The notes below the pieces were generated by a model. The model saw only the letters and a list, made by a program, of their open reading frames with translations. It ran no database searches and was not told the DNA's origin. Shown piece by piece: positions 1 to 12,400 of a stretch of 64,000 nucleotides of DNA (position 1 is its first letter; each line of letters opens with the position of its first letter). Location: NCBI RefSeq assembly GCF_002078875.1, contig NC_034413.1, positions 60,814,453 through 60,878,452 of the forward strand. The letters run 5' to 3'. The DNA is from Numida meleagris. Lineage: Eukaryota > Chordata > Aves > Galliformes > Numididae. The position numbers and the translations under genes were made by a program.

Positions 1-440
1 CGCAGTCGCGGGGGGCGGCGGGTGGCCCGGCTGTGCCGGTGCCGGTTCCGGTTCGGCGGTTGGCGCCGGCCGCGGGCCGCGTGTACGGGCGGCGGTGGCT
101 GGTGCTGCTGCTCTTCTCGCTGCTGGGCTTCTCGCAGGGCCTGGTGTGGAACAGCTGGGGCCCCATCCAGAACTCGGCCCGCCTGGCCTTCGGCTTCAGC
201 GGCTGGGACATCGCCCTTCTCGTCTTCTGGGGGCCCATCGGCTTCGTGCCCTGCTTCTTCTTCATGTGGCTCATGGACAAGAAGGGTGAGCGCGGTGAGG
301 GGCGGTGGGGTCGGCACGCGGGCTCTCGCCTCGCCCGGGTCAGGCGGGGACGCGGCCGAGGCCTGGCTGCTGCGAGCCTCAGGGTTGGGCAGGGGCAGCG
401 TGGAGCCGCAGGTGGAGTGTCCTCGGTGAGGCCCTGGTGG
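1..440. promoter_or_regulatory. Right part of a CpG island over SLC49A4 exon 1
   Basis: The first roughly 430 bases are strongly GC-rich with frequent CpG, then composition drops abruptly to the AT-rich intron average. This is typical of the downstream flank of a vertebrate CpG-island promoter. The transcription start itself must be left of the window, so no core promoter element can be assigned. Confidence 0.7.
3..285 (+). CDS. SLC49A4: SLC49A4 coding exon 1 (5' truncated by window edge)
   Basis: The frame is open from base 3 and reads through a Gly/Ala/Val-Pro rich segment (visible residues 1-25) into [17 protein letters not shown], the start of TM1. It continues through [15 protein letters not shown] (lumenal loop) and TM2 ([19 protein letters not shown]), ending in MDKK with one base of the next Gly codon. 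The donor is G|GTGAGC at 286, so the intron is phase 1. The N-terminal 25 residues look poorly conserved relative to human, while everything from RVYGRR onward is near identical. The expected dileucine lysosomal sorting motif would lie upstream of the window. The exon is very GC- and CpG-rich, as expected of a first exon in a CpG island. Confidence 0.95.
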
Positions 441-3400
441 GGGACTAATGTTCGAGGAGCACTGGGAATGCTGTTTTAGGGACGCAGCACGCACAAAGGT
501 ACGTCCAAAGTAGTTTGTGAGGCAAGTGTTTAGAGATGTTACGGAACTGGGAGGAATTATGGAGCTTTAACTTCATGTCGAGGTGCTGGTCTCTGCACTC
601 TGGCATGTGTGTGGGTGTTTGTCCTGGAAATGATGGCACCGACATTGGTGTGTTTTGGCGGTCAGCTGTTAGGCTCATGTTTGGATAAATTTAGTGATAG
701 GGTGAGAGTGAGTGGCCTCAAGCTGTCGTTGTCCTTGAAGTTGTTCAGGAAACATGGAGATGTGGCACTGAGAGACATGGTTAATGGGCTGTGTTGGTGG
801 TAGGTGGATGGTTGGACTATGGATGGTCTTAGAGGTCTTCTCCAACATCAACAGTTCTGTCATTCTATGATTTCATATGCTGAGAAATGATGATTCCATG
901 GTTTCTTAGAATCTTAGAACTGTTGAGGTTGGGGAAGACCTTTAAGACTGTCTTGGGGCAACTGCTGCATCTTGATAAACCCGTTTGTATTTGGATAACT
1001 TCTGCACAACCTATGAAGTTTGTGCCCAGCTACCCTAGGGACCACTGAGGTGATGAGACAAAGCATGTGTGCCTGCAGGTTTGAGCTTCTAGGCCTAAAT
1101 CCACAGAAGTGTTCGGTCTTTTAATTCCAGTTTAAACAGGTCTCTATCAGGAGATGTTAAGTGCTGCTCATTCTGTTTATGTAGGATTTAATAGCTCGTT
1201 TGTGTGTAGCGAAGGGAGGGAGAAAAGATGTAGCAGAGAAGGCTTATGCTTTGAGGTTGAAATTGGTTTTCCTAAAGCAGAAGTAATGCTGGGGGAATGA
1301 AATCTATCGGGCTGAAAACACTTTCTCCAAATGAGTCCTTGGTGGCTCTACCGCCATCGCTCTAGCAACTCAAGCTTAAGCCAACAGTGTCTACTTAGAC
1401 ATTGCTGTGTAACAGTGTTGTTAATTATCTTGAAATTCAAGTTAGTTATTTCATTTTCTATGGTGAAAATGACAGCTCTGCTTGTGTTATGAAGGAAATA
1501 GAACTAAACTTGAACCTGTGCTGATAGAAGAGGTTGGATATTAGGTAAACCTTCTTCTCAGAAAGGATAGTGAGGGTTTAGATCGAGCTGCTCCGGAACG
1601 TGGTGGAATCACTGTCCCTGGAGGCGTTCAAGAACTTGGAGATGGTGACACTGAGGGGTGTGGTTAGTGGGCATGCCAGGGATGGGCTGATGATTGGATG
1701 AGCTGTTCTTAGTGGTCTTTTCAAGCTTAATGATTGTATGATTCTAACTGAGTGTGTATTTTTAGTTAATTTTCTATGGAGTTAATTCTGATTGATGGAA
1801 AAAAAATACTGGAATATCTTAAATAATTGCTTTATTATTATTTTAATTCCACAATCAGTGGAGATACTGATACGAACTACCTCTTTGCTGTTGATGTGTT
1901 GTTGTCCTTGTTGCAAGAGTTCCAGTTTATAGCCTTATGGATAATCTTAGTTCATTGGTTTCATGCATGAAGAGTACATCATGTCTTCAGAGAATGGTCT
2001 TTGCATAACAGCAGGTTTTGTGGGGGCCCTGTTGCATTTCATGCTGTTTTTGGATCTGCTGGATGATTCCCATGGAGAACGTCGTGCTTTCTCCTTGTCT
2101 TGATGGAGCGAGGAGTGCCAATGTGCCTGGCCCTGCAACATCCCACCAGAGCCACCTCATCAGGAGGGGTAGAAAGTGCCTCCTGGGAGGAGCAAGGCTC
2201 TGAGGCTGTCAAGTTGGCTGGGTGTGACCTTGCGAGAGCAGTATTTCACTTGCTTAGGGATACAAGTGCTTGTCATTATACTGAATTTACTCCCTGTACC
2301 AAAAATACAGAAAGACTGCGCCATTTACTCTCTGGGCTTCGATCATCTGTCACTGGAGTTAGCTAGTAAAGAAACTGTCAGGAAAAAAATACATTTTTGA
2401 AGTGTCAACATTTAAAACCTGGCATGTATCAGAAGTATGACACTGTGGATGATGCATGTCAAGGTCTGTGAGAGGAGGTTCTGCTTTTAGATAGTCCTGT
2501 GCCTCACAGTCAGAGGTGTATCTAGCGGGTATCAGTACAGAGCTGCCTGCTGTCAGAGAAGTGAGTGAGTGTTACGATGCTTCAGGTCAAGTCCAAAAGT
2601 ATTTATCTTCTTGGTTTTTCAGTTGTTCTGTGTAGCATATAGTTTGCAAGGGAAATCTGTTTCTGTACCAAACTTCTGTTGTAGTTTGTACGCCTCTTTC
2701 TTTTTTTCAGTGCTACTTATAAGGGTTTGGTTGCCTTTTATCTCCCTTTAAATGAATTCAAGTTGAAAGGTTGAATATTCCGCAGTAGGCACATTAACAG
2801 TGTGACTTGTAGAAGCCTTTCTTGGACTGTGGGATTCAGTTGTGGCACAACTTTTCAGGGAAGCATGGGATGTCCCTGGGAAGAGAGGATAGCAGCATTT
2901 ATTTTTAGTAAAAGTTGTGCTAAATAAGCAACCATCGTTAACTTATTTTCAACAGTGGGGGTCTGGAATGCTCACATTACATTTTTTTTTGGTTTCTTAA
3001 ACCAGAAGGGCTTTTTTGCTTTTGTGAACTTCTCCCTCTTGGCATACCAGATGTGTTCCCCTGTAGACCTGTAGTGATTTCCTGGTTCCTGCAAAATTGA
3101 GAGTGAGTTTTCATCTGTAGTTATTGTCTTCACAAGACTGCATTAGCAAAATACAGTCTGAGCAGATTTGGTAGGAATAGGCAAACTTCTGTGAAGGGTG
3201 ATAATGCAGAAATGAGTCTTTTAATGAGTCTTTGAAGCCTTAGCACCTGCATGGTATTTTGCTGGGGGATATAAATTGAAATATCGTTTGTAATGTTGCT
3301 GAGCTCGTGTTCTTAGAAATACATTAGTTTTCAGACACTTAGCAGGGCTCACATATCGCAGCTGGAAATTCTTTGGGGTTGAGCCCTGTTCCCCTGCCTG

Positions 3401-6400
3401 AGCTTATACTGTGGCATCTGACTTGAGAGGCTTGGGGACAGGTCTCCAAACTCTTCTTTCCAGGGAGCTGTCATGGGGACAGAGGTGGTATCCATACTGT
3501 TTCCTGGTCTTGCACTGGGCTGGGTGCGTGTTGAAACTGAGGAATTACGTTTGCTAATGTCGTTTTTCAGTATGTGCCATTTTGCAGTAGGGGAGTTTTA
3601 TTGTTCTTGTTGGTTGGTTTCTTAGTTTAAAAAAAAAAAAAGTCAAGAAGTGAGCGTGCAGCAGAGCAAAATGTCACATTGGGTATGTTTCCTTCAGCAA
3701 TAGGGTAAGGGAGCCCTTTTAAAATAATTATTATCAGAGAATCAGTATGAATTAAATGGGGAATGATTTCAGTGTGCTGCTGGATGGACCCTTGGTGTTT
3801 ACAAGATTAAAATTAGCTACAGCTTGTTACCTGATGCTCGAGTGGTTAAGGATGTTTTGTGCCTGGAGTATTTCCTGGGAACTCTAAACATGCGTACAGG
3901 CCCATTAGGGTGTTTATATCTCTCAACTCCTCTTGAAATCTAAGGCTTGAATACTTGAGTTATGGATCTGGTCCACTGGTCATCTTATAAGTTAAGTTCG
4001 TAGTTACGATGTGAGACACAGAAGTAATATACAATATCAGTCTTCATTATGTTCCCATGTAATCAAGAAAAGGCAATGAAGAAGGAAATAATTTATGATA
4101 ATTTACCTTAAACTAATTTAATAGAATAGTGATATTTTTCATTAACTTCTGGGATACAGTTTTATCTTGTATCAAGTTTGCATAAATGCTTATTACTGGT
4201 AAAAGTGAAATGAAATTTATTCCTTGGTCCTTTTTTTGTGAAATGCTATACGCTTACATGGATTGTTTAGATATTCTCAGTCACTTTTTTTTGGTTAAAA
4301 TTAAATTTGCCTAGTATTGTTATCATAGCGATTAAATTATACAGTAGAGAGAAAATCTCAATAATGTAACTTCTTTTTCTGGTGGAGATTGGCCTGCGTT
4401 TTGAAATCATTAATGTTTTTAATTGTATAAATAACTCTTCTTTTTCTTAATATCAAGCTCCTGATTTCACTGCTGTCTCATATATCATCTAGGTTTCTGG
4501 TTCTGTCCTTTGAAGCATTTGATAGTTCTTACTACTTTCACCAGGGAATTTTGAGGTTAAATCCTTTAATACAGTCTGACAAATTCGTAATGGATATTGA
4601 ATGAAAGTGGTAAATCGGGCCTTACTCATGTAAGAAAGTCTTAATAACTGTTCTTTGTGTGTAGCTTATTTTGTACAATAGACCAAGAATTCTGTATAGC
4701 AGTCTTTGTATGTGAAGTTCCCACATTGTCATTTTGTGCCACATGCATGCAAAAGCTGATCTGGCTTTTAGGGGTTTGGGCTCAAACTCTTTGTCCATCA
4801 TGTGTAGCTTATTTTGTTCTGGGTCACTGGGACAGAAGGAAGAGGATTCAGGTGAACATCCTCTTCCTAGTCATGTAGGGGGTGTTTGTGAAATGCCGTC
4901 TGTTTTTGAGTGATGTGGAGCTGAGTACGGAGAACAAGCGGGAAGCAGTTCCAGATACCACTGGATTTGCAAACAGTTAAGTGAAACCAGCAGATGGGGA
5001 AGATTATCTTTCCACGAGGTATTTCCGTCGTGCTTGGTGTCTCACGGTCCTATCTGTTATTCAGGCTCTCGGACCAAGTGACAGTAAATATAGTTTGGAG
5101 CGTGCTGCTAATAATTTCAAAAAGTTGCAGCAGGTCTAGCTGCTGTTAGTCTCAATGTCACTGTCAGTGGGCAATGGGAAATACTTTCCATGATGACACT
5201 TGCAACAAGGTGCTGACTTTCCATGGCAGTACTTACAGTTCTGTAGTGTCCCAAGTGATCGTAAGTACATGGAGTCTTGGAGAACAGAAGGACAACAACA
5301 GATGACTCATGAGCCTTTAAAGGCTTTCAGACTTTAAAGCCTGAAAGTTTTCATCTTGTGGCAAAGAAGCACATTTTCAGCTCCCTTTTGCATGGTCTCA
5401 GAAGTAGACTTTTCTTATCTCAGATCTATGACTGCAAGATACAGAGGCAGTATTTCAGAATGACCAATTTGATCATTCACAGGTCAAATGTGAGCCTCGA
5501 CTAAGTATTCCCAGTATAAGACGTGGTGTAAGACTGCAAGACTTTCATGTAATTTGTTCAGATCAAGCTAAAAGGCTTTACCCACTTTGAGAATAAAAAT
5601 GGTTTATACAGACACAATGGTTCTGATAGTACAGCTTGCAGGATATAAAAACCTGTGGGAAAGCTTATAGGTGTGAAAATATGGGCAGAGTGGTAAAGAC
5701 CCAATAGAAAGGAAAGCATGGTGTTCTGGCATTCGACTGAAGTATGCTTAGGTTATGAAGAGTGTGCTGTTCGGGAACTAATTCTACTTAGTAGCTTTAG
5801 TATTAATGGCAGAGGTCTTGTTAAGGCCAACAAGAGCAGCAGAAGGTTCCTTTGGATTTAGTGAAAGCTAACTGTGAATTTAGTGCTTTCGTTCTGTTCT
5901 CTCTCATCCTATGGAAATACTCTACTGCGTGGCTTGAGCAGTGCCTATTTCATTGTCTCCTAAGCGACACTGATCCAAACCTATCAAATTCTGTGAAAGG
6001 GATTAATTTTCCTAAACTAACAAGTCTTGGAAGGAATGAGATGAAGTTTTGTTTTTCCGTGTGGAAAGATGAAAGAAGCAATTAAAGAGCTGAGCGTGGG
6101 TAAATCCCAGTAGAATAGGTATTTGATCAGCTTGATTATATAGAACTTATTTTGATGAGTCACCGTGTGTGCATGTGTCTGTGTAGACGTGTTTTTTCTC
6201 TGCACCATCAGAAGAAAAGGAAGACTGAACCCAACTCAGCATATGTTGCTTCATTTTATATGCTGTGGCTGCAGTGAAAGTCCGGAGAACACTTGTGCAA
6301 GTGTTTGCAGAAGTGAGGACTCATTAGGGAACTGATTGGCCCACCTTCATTGGAGTGATACACGCTCCAAAAGATCACTTGAGATACAGAGTGATTAGCA

Positions 6401-9400
6401 ACATAGAGTGGTTTAATTAGGATCTGATGAGTTGTATTAACTTGACACCACTATGATTCGTTATAGCAAAACCAGCTTGATTGTGAGCAGCACTTCCCAT
6501 GCCTCCTGATGGGCTGGATTGAGTGGAAAGTATCAATCAGGGCTGCAGGCAGATGTCCTCTCCTGGAGGTAGCATTCTGTTGGTATCACCCCAGTCTCTG
6601 CTCTGTACCATACTTCCACAAACACTTCTCTTTATACCACAACTCTCGGAGCGGCTCCTATGCTCTTTGTTCTCTTTGCACACTTCACGGCTGCTACAAT
6701 GGTGGCAGAGGGAAGGGAGCAGTGGGGCTGGGATGTGAGGTGGAAAAAGAATAGGAGGCAAAAACAAAAGTATGCTGAGCTTCTTCCCAGTGAGTGAGAG
6801 ACACGTTGAGCATGACTTGGCTTGCCAGCAGTGGACAGAGGGGCTGCAGGGTGCCTGTAACGTGTCCTGGGTTCTCTGCACAGCCACGAATCATGAAACA
6901 CAGCTTCTATGAACTTGCTTCGGAAGAGCTTGTGAAAAACGAACTGGGAAGTCTCTTTAAATGTAAGTGCCCTTTTTTCTTTCTGTTCAGCAAGATCCCA
7001 GTGCTCTGCGTTGGCCAAACCTAAAAGCAGGATGCAGCCCAGTATTGCCGTGCCTGCCAGAAGGGTTTGTTGGGCTGTTTCTTTGCACTCCCTTTCCTTG
7101 AGGTCCTGTGAACACGACCGGCTTGCTGTGCTCCCTGGGGCTCCTCAGATATCGCAGATCTGTGCCTGCTGCTCTGCCCAAATGCAGTCCTTCCTTTTGG
7201 TGTGGTTTTGGGGATGAAAGATGTGTAGCCACATGACAGCAGCATGAGCTGGGTGCGTGTGGCTGCCCTGTCTGGCTGTACTCTGCTTCTGGAAGGCGTT
7301 TTATGACTGGGGCAGAAAGTGTGAAAACACCATTATGTTGTCCTCTGTCACTTTTTTTAGTTATAATCCTGGGGCAAAGGAAATTGTGGCTTGCTTAACC
7401 TTTTTCTAATTGGTCACATTCAGAGTGCTTCTGTCATTTCCTGCCCTGTTTTTATGGTTTTTACTGGCTCCTCACATGTATGTGCTTACTGTAGCTCTGT
7501 AGTCATGCTGAAGCTATAATTGTTATGCGGAAGCATATGATCACTGCTCCAACTTCTTCAAAAGCTACAAATTAAGCTTTCTCATGCAGATTTATTGTAG
7601 AGAGGATTTTTAGACTTTTTCCTCTTTGTAAAGCTGGAGAGCCATGTGACTCAGCATGAAGGAATGATGTGTTCTGAAAGTGAGAGTTCTTCTGCTTTTT
7701 GCAAACTCTGCTGGTGTTCTGGAATACAAGATTTCAAATCCAGCTGCATCTAGAAACATTTATTTGGCTATTTTTCAATGTTTGGGGAAGGTGGAGTTCT
7801 TAAATTGTAATTGATGAATGACAGGAACTTAAAGAACTGATCAGGAGCCTTTAAAATGTAGTGGATTTCAGACCTATTACAGTACCCCGAACAACAGGTG
7901 TCCTTTAGGATGATCTTAGTCTGAATCATGTACCCTAAATTGTTTGTGGTCCATTGAGATGTTGAAACATTGAATGTATTCACACACAGGGAAGTCAGAT
8001 GCTGACTCCAGTGAGCTCCCTGCAAGTCACAAGACCTGCCTAGATATTACATTGTCAGGGCTGTTATGTCTCTTCATCCCCAACTCAAAGCAGGGTTGAG
8101 AAAGAGCAGAAACTTTGCACTTAGCATCCCACTTAGCGGATCAGCTGGGTGGTATTTAGTGTGGCTGCCAATCCTTGCTGCTTGGGTGCTTCTTGCTGCT
8201 CTGTCCTGGCAAAGCAAAATGCCTCTATCTCTCAAAATGAAAAATTTCATGCGTCATTGGGTGGTGTGGGCAAGTGCCACTAAGATAATGACAGAACATC
8301 TTCTGTGATAGATGTGTACAAGAGAGCCTTTTTTCCTCCCTGCCACCACAGGTAGGGCTCTGTGGTTAGCTGCATGGTAATTAAGCCTGCTGTGCAATTG
8401 GGAGTGCTTGAAATGAGTGGTTAGAGAAAAGACAAGCTTTCCTCCCCCCTTGTTCAGTGCTAAAATGGCTTAGATTGTCGGAATTTGTCCAGGAACGCAG
8501 CAGTGAGAGCTGCACTGAAGGCTTGTTATCTTGTACGTTCTCTTGACTTGTTAATGAGCATCCATGATTTAGCTTCAAAATTAATGAAGAGGTTTAGCCC
8601 TCCATCTACATTGCTACCTGTTTCTGTCAGTTGCTATGTGTCCCTTTATGTATACACTAATGTATACATCCATGCACACCCCTTTATGTTGCTTTTCAGT
8701 TAATCAAATGGAAAGAACTGATTAAACCATTCACCCAACTCTTCGTGCTTCAGTAAGTATTGGGGTTGAGAAAAGAAAGGCGATGGCTGAGACAAAGGAA
8801 GAAACAACACTTCTTGAGTGTTCCTATGTGAGCTGCGTATGGGTTTAGAAAGCACTCAAGGCCCGTTTTTACTGCTTCCTAGCATCCAGGCGAAGGGCAG
8901 ACGTGACTTACCAGCTGTTGTGGTACTGCTGGTGGGACTGGCTCCTGTTTCTATGCACTTACAGTCTGGATAAATAAGGCAGAAGGGAAAAGTGAGGCAG
9001 AAGATAGGTGGCCCATCCCGTTTCAGCTGGCATGCCAGGAGGGAGGCAGGGCCCACTGTCTGAAGCCAGTGCTCTCCAAGGTGCTGTGCAAGGGTTAAGA
9101 GAGGTTCATTGCACTTGGATGAACTGTGGGAGGAATGAGGAATCTCTACAGTAAAATCTATAATATCAATAAACAGCTAAAATTGTTGGCTTCCCATGCA
9201 GCCAAGAAACGTAGCTTTAAAAACAGGAGATATTTTAATAAAGAGACTAAAAACCAGTTCTGAAATCACTGTTTTGATCTGCAGGTGAATACCATTCAAC
9301 TCAGGGCTTTATTTGTCTGTTCAGGCCAAAAAAATTGGTCTCTGAACCGATAGAATTTTATGACGTTTGTACAGACTTGCAATGCAGACTTTAAGCTGTG

Positions 9401-12400
9401 TCTTATTCTGTTTGTTTTTCCAGTGTTGATGTTAGACTCTTTGGATGCTTTGAAATGCTTAGCTGACATACAGGAGGAAATTCCAATACTTATAAGTTAC
9501 CTTTTTTATACTCCAAGCACAGATCAAACTCATTCAGTTCTTAAAACCAGGTGTACTTTATTCACTGCACCAAACTTCTAAACTGCTGCACGAACTCTGA
9601 GAGGCTTCCTCAGAATTTACAGTAGTGTACCCTGGCCAGGGTAAGATCCGTGTTAGTGGAGCTGAAGCATTAGTCTGTACTTTATTCAACAACTTTTTAG
9701 AGTTGATAAAAAATGCTGGAATAATTCTAAAACAGTAGGGGTCCACTGAGCACAGTATCACGTATCTTGTCCTTATTGAAGCAAATGAGAAAAAAGCACT
9801 CTACGTCCTCTTGGCATGGTTGTGATTGCTTGTTCTTCCTTCAGGTGCAGTCAAATTCTTATCTCTAGAATAAGGTGAGCAATAATGATTCCAATATGCT
9901 TCAATGAAAGAAAAGGGGAGGGGAAGGGAGATACCATAAAGCAAGAAGAGTTTTTACAGTATGAATCAAAAAGGAGCTGTGTGGTTAGAATGTAAATATG
10001 TCATCTTAGATTCTTAGCAATCAGAATACACATAAAGATGCTGCAGCTCAAGAATTAAGAAAGTGGTTGTGTGATTGTCATAGTAATTCTCAATTGCATT
10101 ACATTCAATTTTGCTTCTCACAATTCTGTCCTAGTGTCTTCTGCATTTGCTTTAGTTGTTAAATGTTCAGCTGCTTTCCTTGAAGCTGACTGCTTTCTCT
10201 TAGAAACACTTGAGTGGCCAAATCATGTGCTTCGAGTCTCTTAATTTTGTTGGGATTTTTTTTACAAGATGCTTATAGCCTTATCTTTAGGTCAGAGCTT
10301 GCCTCTACCCTGTTGTTTGGTCTTAGTTGACAGGGATTTCCCTGTGGGTTCTTATTGCTGATGACTTCACTTCTGACATGGTGTCTCATCTGTCTTTCTG
10401 ACCCTGACTGGAAGGTCTACATTGAACCACAGGAATTATTTTATTTGAAGTTGCTGTATTCATACATACAGAGTTTATTTGGAAAATGTATATGTGATGA
10501 AACAAATGCATTTACAAGAGATTTCAAACTCCTCCTGATAGCCTGGATGTCAGTTGCTGCAGACAGATTTTGTTACAACAGCTACAAGAACTCATAACGA
10601 GAAATTGTCCCTCTAAAGATCTTTCTCCCACATCTACATTTCAAGAGAGTTCTAGTACATATTCTGTCTGGGGATCAGAATGTACCTACTCCTTCTGTCA
10701 GACAGGAATTGAAGCGTGTTGTCTGGCAGAATCTCTTTGCTGTGCAGTCCTCCCCTGAGAAGTGGAACTGGGCTGTGTTGTGGGATTCATATTGGAAGAA
10801 GTCTGCCTGTGTCCTAGATAAGGCTGGGTGGGGCTAAATGTAGATTTCTGTCTAATTTGGTACAAGTGAGTCATATATGATAGAGCTTGGTTCTTACTAT
10901 TCCATACCAGATGGGTTCTGTCAACTGTCTCGCAGAAAGCATGAATGAAATTCCTGAGAGTTTGCTTTATTTTCAATCCAGAACAAGTCCTGAATTCAAG
11001 TCCTAAACCTTTTTATGCGAAATTTAGATGCTGTTTTGGTAGCACCACTTAGAGCCAGGGAAACAGATGGAAATACTTGGCTTCAGTTTGGTTTTGAAAA
11101 CACAGCTTATGAAAAACAGGTCATCAGCACCATAGACCCAGAGAAAGGAGATCCAGTTTGTGCATAACAGCACATCATGACACTTAAGGAGCAATTTTTG
11201 ATGACTTAGGTATGACCTTGTAGTTGTTCTCTCTTGCTTGCAGTCTTTGTGGTTAGTTTCCAGTTTGTAATGCTCTCAAGTGTAGCTGATGGTATTCTTA
11301 AGAGCATATTTGTTTTCCACTGAGTTTCCAAACACAATTTATGCTCCTCTGCAATCAAGTGCTTTTGTGAAATCTACATCAGGCCTGAAATACTGATATA
11401 TTTTTTTTCTTTTTTCAAGTTCCTTCCATTAGCTAGAAGGAAAGACTGGGACCACATCTCAGCTATGAATTCTTCTTATGTCAGTGTAAAGCTTCTTTTC
11501 TTTTGAGAATTGTACTGCTTGTTACAAGGACAATTTTTCTGAAGGAGGATTGCAGCTGATCATCCTCATTGACGTTATTCAGTCTGGCAAAGTGCAAGCA
11601 CAACAGAAGTTTTGTTCACTGTATTTAGCAGCAAGGTACCTTTTATTATTACCTTTGGCGTGATTAAAATTATTAATAGTAATAACCTTGTGAGAATAAG
11701 TGGTACAGCAATTTGTGTAATTCTGCTAGAATGTCATTTAAAATGCAGAAATTTCTGGAGCAGTAGATGAACATGAAGCGGGGACTTCTGTGCAGAGCTT
11801 TCAGAATTGCCTGATGAAGTGAGCAGTTTAACCCAGCTTTGTTTTAATGTGGCTAAACACATCATCCACACATTAAGGAGGAAAAGAAACAGACCCTCCC
11901 CACAGAGTGGAGCATTTGTAATCCAGGAGAAAATGCTCGCATCGTATAGAGGATGCTTGAACAGTGAGCAGGGTGTCTGGACAACACATACAGAAACAGT
12001 TCCAGGACCAAAGAAACACTGTGAAAAACTGGAGCTCAGTGCTTTGCTTGCTGAAACCAAAGGAAAAAGTTACTTCATATATATTCAATTCATAGATGGG
12101 GAAAAAATGCAAGATCCCATGCTTCTTTTTTTTCTATTAAGAAAGGCAAAGCAGGAATTTGTTTGAAAACTGAATTTGCTTTAAATTGGAGGGAAGAGCC
12201 CAATTTAACAATGTATTGCTGGAATGGCATTTGAAATTGGTGAGTTGTTCATTTCTTGATATGTGTGCATCAAGGCAGAATTGTCTTTTTAGGTAGCTAT
12301 GCTTCAGTCAAAACAGTAGCAGAGTGGCTGAGGGAATTCAAATGCTCCAAGTTGTGTAAGGAGGGATCCTTCTTGCTTCCAGACTGATCTTTAAAAACTG

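Noticed and set aside
6290..6310. Near-palindrome ACACTTGTGCAAGTGT as a regulatory site
   Set aside because: Single imperfect 16-base palindrome in deep intron with no supporting context.
11807..12166. 119-codon plus-strand frame in intron 1
   Set aside because: It has no ATG start (TTG), resembles no protein I know, has low-complexity AT-rich codons, and lacks plausible splice borders. Expected by chance in 17 kb.
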